From contig DAOTTL010000285.1 of NCBI GenBank assembly GCA_034438135.1, positions 1 through 11,948 of the forward strand: a stretch of 11,948 nt of DNA, given 5' to 3'. Source of the DNA: Paraktedonobacter sp034438135. Lineage in GTDB: Bacteria > Chloroflexota > Ktedonobacteria > Ktedonobacterales > Ktedonobacteraceae. Below, one piece after another: positions 5,879-11,948 of the stretch. Both the position numbers and the translations under genes were made by a program. Below the pieces are notes generated by a model, which was not told where the DNA came from, did not search any database, and saw only the letters and a list, made by a program, of their open reading frames with translations. Each line of letters starts with the position of its first letter. Position 1 is the stretch's first letter.

Positions 5879-7019
5879 GGCGCTTCTCCTCATGTTCGTC
5901 GGTTTCGCCCAGTTGTGTCTGAGCTTGCGCGTTGGAAAACGCTTACTGTCTACCGCGAGCGGCGTACAGCTTCGTCCCGCTCCAGCGAGTTACAGTGAAC
6001 CGCTCGCGGTTATCGTTCCTGTACTGAACGAGTATAAACGCCTCACCTCCTGTCTGGAGGGTCTGCTCAATCAACGCCAGGCTATCGCGGAAATCCTGAT
6101 CGTGGACGGCGGATCTTGCGATGGCACACAGCAGTTAGTTGAGGAATATGCCCGGTATAATGCGCGTATACGCCTGATTGATGCCAGCCCTATTCCTCCT
6201 GGCTGGAATGGCAAAGCCTGGGGACTTCATACCGGACTACAACAGATCTCTACTGATATCCACTGGATTCTTACGCTTGATGCGGACGTCTATCCTATGT
6301 CCCTGCTCACCAGTTCACTCCTGGAACAGGCACGCAAGGCCCAACTGGACGCGCTCAGCATCGCCACGCTTCAAGATATCACAGGCTTTGGACAGGGACT
6401 CCTGCATCCCTCTCTGTTGACTACCCTGGTCTATCGCTTCGGTGCACCAGGTCGTGCCATCCACAAAGTGAGCGAGGTCCAGGCCAATGGTCAATGCTTT
6501 CTCTTTCAACGCCAGGCCCTTGAGATGTGTGGTGGTTTTGCGATTACACGCACCTCTCTCTGCGAAGATGTCACTATCGCACGTGCCCTGGTTCATGCCG
6601 GACATGCCGTTGGCTTCTATGAAGCTCGCGAGCTGATAAGTGTGCGGATGTACGAGACCTGGCGCGAGACCTGGCAAAATTGGCCACGCTCACTGCCTAT
6701 GTACGATCATTTCTCACGCGGGGAAACACTGCTCGGTCTCCTGGAGGTGGTTCTAGTTCAAGCACTTCCACTCCCGCTTTTCCTGCTACTCATCGCCAGA
6801 CACACTCGCTCTCGCTGGCTGCTGCTCTTGAACGCTTGTAATATTGCCCTACGTATAGGCGTCCTTTTTGGTACGGCGCGTGCCTATCGCTATCGACCCT
6901 GGTCATACTGGCTCTCGCCATTGTGCGACCTCCCGGTTGCCTGCAAACTTGGCATTAGCGCCTTGCGCCGTCGCCACACCTGGCGCGGTCGCACTATTGT
7001 TCGTGGAGGGGGAGAATGA
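5868..7019 (+). CDS. Family 2 glycosyltransferase, probable carotenoid glycosyltransferase
   Basis: This 383-residue membrane-associated GT-A glycosyltransferase probably attaches a sugar to a hydroxylated carotenoid. An N-terminal hydrophobic helix (about 3-20) is followed by the catalytic domain: AVIVPVLNE (47-55), VDGGSCDGT (79-87), the metal-binding DAD (138-140), and an ED (233-234) acid pair. QNWPRS (270-275) stands where QxxRW is usual. Hydrophobic segments follow at about 288-310 and 316-335. The start at 5868 is preferred over an in-frame ATG at 5739: GGAG lies 7 bases before it, and the upstream stretch lies inside crtB. It overlaps crtB by 11 bases, implying translational coupling. 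Relatives in carotenoid clusters include CrtQ and CruC types; which one this matches is uncertain. Confidence 0.85.
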   Translation: MKIKALLLMFVGFAQLCLSLRVGKRLLSTASGVQLRPAPASYSEPLAVIVPVLNEYKRLTSCLEGLLNQRQAIAEILIVDGGSCDGTQQLVEEYARYNARIRLIDASPIPPGWNGKAWGLHTGLQQISTDIHWILTLDADVYPMSLLTSSLLEQARKAQLDALSIATLQDITGFGQGLLHPSLLTTLVYRFGAPGRAIHKVSEVQANGQCFLFQRQALEMCGGFAITRTSLCEDVTIARALVHAGHAVGFYEARELISVRMYETWRETWQNWPRSLPMYDHFSRGETLLGLLEVVLVQALPLPLFLLLIARHTRSRWLLLLNACNIALRIGVLFGTARAYRYRPWSYWLSPLCDLPVACKLGISALRRRHTWRGRTIVRGGGE

Positions 7020-8623
7020 AAACCGTTAAGATTCTTTTCTACTGCCATATTGCCGCACTGATTTTTGGACTGGCTGGCCTTTTAATTGCCCTGCCTCATC
7101 CTGAATTCTGGAGCAATAATCCAGCAGGCGTAGAAGCGTTCAATTTTGGTATTCGCTATGCGGGTTCACTGCATATCCTGTTCGGCGCAGCTACGATGCT
7201 GTGCTTTGGACTCTTCTTTGTCGGTGTCAGAAAGACGCTGATCTTTTTTGTTGCCTCAACTACCATTTCGTTAAGCATGGAGCTACTCGGCACAAGTACA
7301 GGATTTCCTTTCGGCCCCTATGCCTATACCGATTTCCTGGGATACAAAATTCTGGACCATGTGCCCTACTCTATTCCACTCTCGTGGTTCTATATGGGCT
7401 TTACTGCCTATCTGCTGGCCAATCTGCTCGTTCAACGTATGGGCTGGCGCAGGCAGACGCTCTGGTCCTTACTGCTCGGCGCTTATTTTCTGACTGTTTG
7501 GGATCTTGCACTCGATCCCTCTATGGCCAGTAACACTCTCCCAGTTCAATTCTGGGTCTGGCACGAGGCCGGACCCTACTTCGGCATGCCGATAAGCAAT
7601 CTCATCGGCTGGTCGATCACTGGACTGATCTATATGAGCGTCAGTCGCCTGCTCTGGCGAGGTCAACTGGACACCAAACAGCTCGTCTCCTGGCTGCCAT
7701 TCGGGGTATACGCAGCCAATACCTGTTTTGCGATTGTCCTGGCACTGGGTTCTGGCATCTGGCAACCGTCTCTTATCGCGATCGTGCTTGGACTACTACC
7801 CGCCTCCCTGGTGCTTTTTTCAAGTCCTGGCGAATCTGGCGGCAAGAGTGGGGGCACCCTGATCCGCGCTATCTCTCATCTAACCCTGCGCAAGAGCAGC
7901 GAAGTGGTCGCTCGTAGAAATACGCTGTATAGAGTTGAGGGACTGGAAAACGTGCCCGCCGATGGTCCAGTCCTGCTGGTCGCACGCCATTTCCACCATC
8001 TGTATGATGGATGTGTGCTCCTCAGTACTATGCCACGCAGAATACATATTCTCATCGCCCTGGACTGGATACAACACCCCCGTCTCCGCTCATTTATGGA
8101 GTTTATCTGTGGTCTGGTCGAATGGCCCATCGTGCTACGCGGTGAACGTCTGAACAGTTCTTCAACGGAGACGACGAAAAGCGTCTATAAGGCCAGCGAA
8201 CTCCCTCACTACTTGCGTCAGGCGGTCAGACTGACGATCAAACTCTTACGCCAGGGCGAAATGCTGGTCATCTTTCCTGAGGCCTATCCCAATATTGATC
8301 CTGCCAGCACACCCAAGGCCAGCAGTGCAAGCTTTCTGCCCTTCCGTTCTGGCTTCGCTCGCCTGATCGAATTGGCTGAACACGATAAAAAAACTGAGGT
8401 CGCGATCCTCCCGGTGGGATTTGACTATGTACCTGGCAAACGCTGGAAGGTCACGCTTCGATTGGGGCAGGCTCTCTTCCTGCGCGACTTTCAGAATAAA
8501 GAACAACTAACCCTCGCCGTTGAGCAGCGGGTACAAGAACTTTCCAGATCTTCCGCGCAGGAGTTATCGCCCGCGCCTATTACTATACAAAAGGCATTGC
8601 GCTATGAAACAGACAGTATCTAG
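7016..8623 (+). CDS. cruF: CruF-type carotenoid hydratase fused to PlsC-type acyltransferase
   Basis: This is a 535-residue two-domain protein. Residues 1 to about 272 are a polytopic membrane domain of the CruF/DUF422 carotenoid biosynthesis family. It contains STGFPFGPYAYTDFLGY (94-110), VPYSIPLSWFYMGFTAY (116-132), WDLALDPSM (162-170) and a GPYFGMPISNLIGW block (186-199). CruF members hydrate the terminal double bond of acyclic carotenoid ends. Residues about 300-535 resemble lysophosphatidate-type acyltransferases: RHFHHLYD (324-331) as block I, WPIVLRGE (370-377) as block II and FPEAYP (420-425) as block III, where FPEG is usual. This domain probably acylates the carotenoid sugar. The start codon overlaps the glycosyltransferase stop as ATGA, preceded by GGAGGGGGAG. 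The exact acyl donor and sugar are unknown. No frameshift or stop separates the two domains. Confidence 0.82.
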   Translation: MKTVKILFYCHIAALIFGLAGLLIALPHPEFWSNNPAGVEAFNFGIRYAGSLHILFGAATMLCFGLFFVGVRKTLIFFVASTTISLSMELLGTSTGFPFGPYAYTDFLGYKILDHVPYSIPLSWFYMGFTAYLLANLLVQRMGWRRQTLWSLLLGAYFLTVWDLALDPSMASNTLPVQFWVWHEAGPYFGMPISNLIGWSITGLIYMSVSRLLWRGQLDTKQLVSWLPFGVYAANTCFAIVLALGSGIWQPSLIAIVLGLLPASLVLFSSPGESGGKSGGTLIRAISHLTLRKSSEVVARRNTLYRVEGLENVPADGPVLLVARHFHHLYDGCVLLSTMPRRIHILIALDWIQHPRLRSFMEFICGLVEWPIVLRGERLNSSSTETTKSVYKASELPHYLRQAVRLTIKLLRQGEMLVIFPEAYPNIDPASTPKASSASFLPFRSGFARLIELAEHDKKTEVAILPVGFDYVPGKRWKVTLRLGQALFLRDFQNKEQLTLAVEQRVQELSRSSAQELSPAPITIQKALRYETDSI

Positions 8624-10166
8624 CACTGTCTCAGCACCCATCAGCAAAACACATCGCAAACACATAGCGGTGATCGGCGGCGGCTTCGGAGGTCTGGCAA
8701 CCGCCATACGTCTACAAGCCTCTGGCTTGCAGGTAACCCTGGTCGAGGCACGTGAAAATCTGGGTGGACGAGCCTATCAGCTTAAAGATCAGGGCTTCAC
8801 CTTCGACATGGGACCGACCTTGATTACCGCCCCTGAGTTGTTAGAAGAACTCTGGCAGATGGCCGGACGCAGCATGCATGAGGATATCTCATTGGTAGAA
8901 CTCAGTCCCTTCTACCGCATTATCTTCCACGACGGACGCTCATTCGACTACTGGGGAAAACAAGCTCAGGACGAGGCCGAAATTGCACGCTTCGAGCCAC
9001 GAGATGTTGAAGGGTATCGAGCATTCCTCGCCGCCACAAAGCATATCTATGAACGCGCCTTTGTAGACCTGGCAGCACAGCCTTTTCTCACGTTGAACAG
9101 CCTGTTACGCGTCACCCCGGAACTTCTACGAGTCGGGGCACATCGCAGCGTCTACTCATTTGCCTCGCGCTACTTCAGTAACCCCTACTTACGCATGGTC
9201 TTCTCATTCCACCCACTTTTTATTGGAGGAAATCCCTTTCGCGCCTCCGCCATTTACAGCATCGTGCCCTACCTGGAACGTCAGGGCGGCGTCCATTTCG
9301 CCCAGGGTGGCATGTACACCGTCATCGAGGCACTGGCAAACCTGCTACGCTCATTAGGAGGAGAGATCCGCTGTGGCAATGCCGTAGAACAGATCCTGGT
9401 GAACGAACGCCAGGTCACAGGAGTGCTACTACAGGACGGCACGGTACTCAGCTCCGAAGGAGTGGTCGCAAACAGCGATGTCGCACATACCTACCTGCAC
9501 ATGCTCCCGCAAAAGCAGCAACCTCGCATCCTCACTGAACGACTGAAACATTCCCGCTACTCTATGAGCTGCTTTCTGCTCTATCTAGGAATTCAGCGTC
9601 AGTACCCGCAACTGCGCCACCATACTATTGTAATGCCACAGGATTATCGTAAGCTTATTCACAACATCTTCGATGGCCAGGGACTCCCCGACGACCTCGC
9701 GCTTTATGTACATACGCCGACTCGCACGGATCCCACCCTGGCTCCTCCTGGCGGCGAAAGTTTGTATGTGCTCGTTCCGGTTCCTAATCTGGCTCACGGG
9801 ATTGACTGGTCCGATACAACGACACTGCTGCGCGACCGCATTGTACACTTTTTGGAAGAGAAGATCGGACTGGAAGGACTCGCGGAGAATATTGTCGTTG
9901 AGCATATGTTCACCCCACTCGACTTCGCGGGTGAGTTGCGCAGTCACCTGGGAGCTGCTTTCTCACTTGAACCTACCCTGGCCCAATCGGCCTACTTCCG
10001 TCCCCATAATCGAGACGATGCTATCGGGGGACTCTACTTTGTAGGAGCAGGTACCCATCCTGGAGCAGGCATTCCAGGAGTTCTGCTCTCAGCTAAACTG
10101 ACCAGTGGACTGATCTCCCACGATTATGGACTCTCTCCCCTCGCACCTCGTGCAGAGGTCAGATAA
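8604..10166 (+). CDS. crtI: CrtI-type phytoene/diapophytoene desaturase
   Basis: This 520-residue FAD-dependent enzyme desaturates the colourless product of the crtB step into a coloured acyclic carotenoid. The N terminus has the dinucleotide-binding fold HIAVIGGGFGGLATAIRL (20-37), then VEARENLGGRAYQ (47-59) and FDMGPTLIT. The C terminus has the CrtI signature GLYFVGAGTHPGAGIPGVLL (476-495). The length is normal. The ATG at 8604 is chosen over an in-frame one at 8520 because the extra 28 residues are unlike the family and lie within the previous gene; AAGG sits about 10 bases upstream. It overlaps the preceding gene by 20 bases. The number of desaturation steps, and a C40 or C30 substrate, cannot be decided from the sequence. 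Confidence 0.92.
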   Translation: MKQTVSSTVSAPISKTHRKHIAVIGGGFGGLATAIRLQASGLQVTLVEARENLGGRAYQLKDQGFTFDMGPTLITAPELLEELWQMAGRSMHEDISLVELSPFYRIIFHDGRSFDYWGKQAQDEAEIARFEPRDVEGYRAFLAATKHIYERAFVDLAAQPFLTLNSLLRVTPELLRVGAHRSVYSFASRYFSNPYLRMVFSFHPLFIGGNPFRASAIYSIVPYLERQGGVHFAQGGMYTVIEALANLLRSLGGEIRCGNAVEQILVNERQVTGVLLQDGTVLSSEGVVANSDVAHTYLHMLPQKQQPRILTERLKHSRYSMSCFLLYLGIQRQYPQLRHHTIVMPQDYRKLIHNIFDGQGLPDDLALYVHTPTRTDPTLAPPGGESLYVLVPVPNLAHGIDWSDTTTLLRDRIVHFLEEKIGLEGLAENIVVEHMFTPLDFAGELRSHLGAAFSLEPTLAQSAYFRPHNRDDAIGGLYFVGAGTHPGAGIPGVLLSAKLTSGLISHDYGLSPLAPRAEVR

Positions 10167-10178
10167 AAGAGGAAAATC

Positions 10179-10246
10179 AATAATGGAGGAGATGGTATGT
10201 GTTGCAGCGCTTCAGCACCGCAACACATACCATCTCCTCCATTATT
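10179..10246. terminator. 27-bp perfect palindrome, bidirectional terminator between crtI and lysS
   Basis: Bases 10179-10205 pair exactly with 10220-10246 around a 14-base loop. It begins 12 bases after the crtI stop and ends one base from the lysS stop codon (10248-10250), so it can end both convergent transcripts. The outer stem is A/T-rich (AATAAT/ATTATT), while no long T run follows on either strand. Its length exceeds that of ordinary terminators and resembles the palindrome at 3712-3775. Confidence 0.75.
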
Positions 10247-10247
10247 A

Positions 10248-11726
10248 TCATTGCTCATCAGCAGATTTACGCATAGTAGGGAAGAGAATCACATCACGAA
10301 TAGATTCCTGATCAGCCATCAACATAGCCAGGCGATCGACCCCAATACCCAGACCGCCGGTGGGAGGCATCCCAATCTCCAGAGCTTCCAGGAAATCCTC
10401 ATCGAGCACCTGAGCCTCCTCATCTCCCTGAGCACGTTGACGAGCCTGATCCTCAAAACGAGCACGCTGATCCAGAGGATCATTCAATTCCGTGAACGCA
10501 TTGCCCAGCTCCAGACCACCCACAAAAGGCTGAAAGCGGTCCGTCAGTCCAGGAATCTCGCTATGCTGCTTTGCCAGAGGCGAGACATCCAACGGATAGT
10601 CCGTCAAGAAAATTGCCTGTTTGAGAGCTGGGAGACCCTTGCGTATCATCAAGCCCTTGAGATCATCAATCAAGCGACCACGACCAAGGCGAGGATCGGC
10701 CTCATAGCCCTGAGAGCGCATCTCAGAGGCCAGACTCTCTTTATCAGAGAAGCGCTCAACATTGATCCCAATATAATCGCGAATGGCCTTAAAAAGAGGA
10801 ATTCTGGGCCAGGGAGGAGTGAGATCAATTTCGGTCCCCTGATAAGTGATCCTGGGAGAGTCCTTCACCTCTTCAGAGATAAAGCAGAACATCTCCTCGA
10901 CCAGTTTCATAATATCATTGTAATCTGCATAGGCCTGATAACATTCCATCACGGTAAATTCCGGGTTATGGCTCCGATCAATGCCCTCATTGCGGAAATT
11001 GCGTCCAATCTCATAGACGCGCTCAAAACCGCCAGCGATCAAGCGCTTGAGATAAAGTTCCACAGCGATGCGCAGATAGAGATCGCGATCAAGCGTATTG
11101 TGATGAGTCGTAAAAGGTCGGGCAGTGGCCCCTCCATAGAGAGGTTGCAGAATAGGCGTCTCCACCTCAATGAAACTATGTTCATCTAGATAGCGCCGCA
11201 TCGCTGAAATTGTACGGCTGCGCGTAATAAAAACGTTACGGGCGACATCACCATTAGCAAGAAGATCAAGGTAGCGTTTGCGCTGGCGGATCTCCACATC
11301 CTCCAGGCCATGATACTTCTCCGGCAGTGGGCGCAGACTCTTCCCAAGCAGACGCAATTCACGCACATGCAAAGTACGCTCCTGTGTACGAGTCAAGAAG
11401 AGAAAGCCAGAAACTTGAATGAAATCGCCGATATCTAGCAGCTTTAAAGACTTATAAGCCTCCACTCCAATATCATTCACACGAAAGTAGAGTTGAATAC
11501 GGCCAGAGCTGTCCTCAATATGAGCAAAAGCCGCCTTCCCCATATCGCGCATCAAGCGGATACGCCCGACAAGAGTTAGAGTACGATCTTCACCTTGCCA
11601 TTCATCGAAATGTTGTAAAGCCTCGTCAATCAGATGAGAGCGTTCCATCCGATTAGGATAGGGATTGACCCCACGTTCGCGCAGAGTTTGCAAGCGTTGT
11701 AAACGCATGTCACGTTCATCAGTCAT
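10248..11726 (-). CDS. lysS: Lysine--tRNA ligase (class II)
   Basis: This 492-residue enzyme charges tRNA-Lys with lysine. An N-terminal OB-fold anticodon-binding domain (about 50-130; LTLVGRIRLMRDMGKAAFAHI) precedes the class II core. Motif 1 is FIEVETPILQP (185-195), motif 2 is RNFRNEGID...FTVME (242-261), and motif 3 is GGLGIGVDRLAML (457-469). The length is typical for bacterial LysS. The start at 11726 follows GGAGGAG and GAGG on the minus strand; a possible -10 TAGAAT (11767-11762) lies about 35 bases further up, without a clear -35. It is a housekeeping gene convergent with the carotenoid operon and apparently unrelated to it in function. Confidence 0.97.
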   Translation of the reverse strand: MTDERDMRLQRLQTLRERGVNPYPNRMERSHLIDEALQHFDEWQGEDRTLTLVGRIRLMRDMGKAAFAHIEDSSGRIQLYFRVNDIGVEAYKSLKLLDIGDFIQVSGFLFLTRTQERTLHVRELRLLGKSLRPLPEKYHGLEDVEIRQRKRYLDLLANGDVARNVFITRSRTISAMRRYLDEHSFIEVETPILQPLYGGATARPFTTHHNTLDRDLYLRIAVELYLKRLIAGGFERVYEIGRNFRNEGIDRSHNPEFTVMECYQAYADYNDIMKLVEEMFCFISEEVKDSPRITYQGTEIDLTPPWPRIPLFKAIRDYIGINVERFSDKESLASEMRSQGYEADPRLGRGRLIDDLKGLMIRKGLPALKQAIFLTDYPLDVSPLAKQHSEIPGLTDRFQPFVGGLELGNAFTELNDPLDQRARFEDQARQRAQGDEEAQVLDEDFLEALEIGMPPTGGLGIGVDRLAMLMADQESIRDVILFPTMRKSADEQ

Positions 11727-11810
11727 AAAACCTCGGATTCTCCTCCAGAAATGTGCTCCTCATTCTAACACTATTTGCACCTGATTTATAGAGTCTATCC
11801 AATAAATGCC

Positions 11811-11850
11811 AGGATTTCGCAAAAGTCACTTCTTTCCCAGGCCGCCCACC
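11811..11850 (+). repeat. Dispersed repeat, copy B
   Basis: It shares the block order AGG..T.CGCAAAAGTC, TTCTTTCCC and GCCCACC with 3561-3600, and like it lies just before a palindrome. It sits upstream of lysS. The open frame that covers it on the minus strand (11925-11719) has no family resemblance and overlaps the lysS start, so it is not called. Confidence 0.55.
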
Positions 11851-11855
11851 CTTTT

Positions 11856-11891
11856 TGGATGGTGCCAGCGCGAACGCGCTGGCACCATCCA
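11856..11891. repeat. 16-bp perfect palindrome upstream of lysS
   Basis: Bases 11856-11871 pair exactly with 11876-11891 around GAAC. The tip GCGCGAACGCGC matches that of the 3712-3775 palindrome but the arms are different. No T run follows. Confidence 0.85.
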
Positions 11892-11948
11892 TCTTGTTCT
11901 CCTCCTCTTCTCTTATAGGAGTCATCCCTCGTAACTACTCAGGTGCCC

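Noticed and set aside
8520..8603. Earlier in-frame start for crtI
   Set aside because: The 28 added residues overlap the acyltransferase gene and are unlike the family, while the ATG at 8604 leaves a normal short leader before the FAD-binding motif.
10197..11189. A 330-codon open frame on the plus strand opposite lysS
   Set aside because: It is antisense to the conserved lysS core, starts inside the terminator palindrome, and its product is a low-complexity mirror of lysS codons.

Overview
The window looks like a chromosomal segment of a multicellular, spore-forming Chloroflexota bacterium of the Ktedonobacterales type. This is inferred from gene content and style (a non-phototroph-like carotenoid cluster, mitochondrial-type group II intron, many intergenic palindromes, GC near 50%), not from a marker gene, so it is moderate confidence.

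Left part (about 470-3495, minus strand): the most notable feature is a tRNA-Val(CAC) gene split by a 2,954-bp group II intron. The 5' tRNA half is at 3459-3495 and the 3' half at 470-504. Joined, they give a complete 72-nt cloverleaf with perfectly paired acceptor, D, anticodon and T stems. The intron (505-3458) starts GTGCG and ends AT. It has a clear 34-nt domain V and a domain VI with a bulged A at -7. It also has EBS1 and EBS2 sequences that pair with the tRNA anticodon arm. Its encoded reverse transcriptase/maturase/HNH endonuclease (1006-2848) is broken by two single-base deletions. A good promoter precedes the tRNA and a hairpin follows it.

Middle (3496-4154): a gene-free, repeat-dense stretch with four successive hairpins, including a 30-bp perfect palindrome. 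It also holds copies of a dispersed motif seen again near both window ends.

Right-centre (4155-10166, plus strand): a TetR regulator followed by a tightly packed carotenoid operon. The order is phytoene/squalene-type synthase (crtB), family-2 glycosyltransferase, a fusion of a CruF-type carotenoid hydratase with a PlsC-type acyltransferase, and a CrtI-type desaturase. The last three start codons all overlap the preceding gene. Together they would build a hydroxylated, glycosylated and fatty-acylated acyclic carotenoid. Two copies of the palindrome TTATCA-NN-TGATAA, one at the tetR promoter and one before crtB, are the likely TetR operators.

Right end (10248-11726, minus strand): lysS, convergent with the carotenoid operon and separated from it by a 27-bp perfect palindrome that probably terminates both. 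Upstream of lysS lies another dispersed-repeat/palindrome unit.
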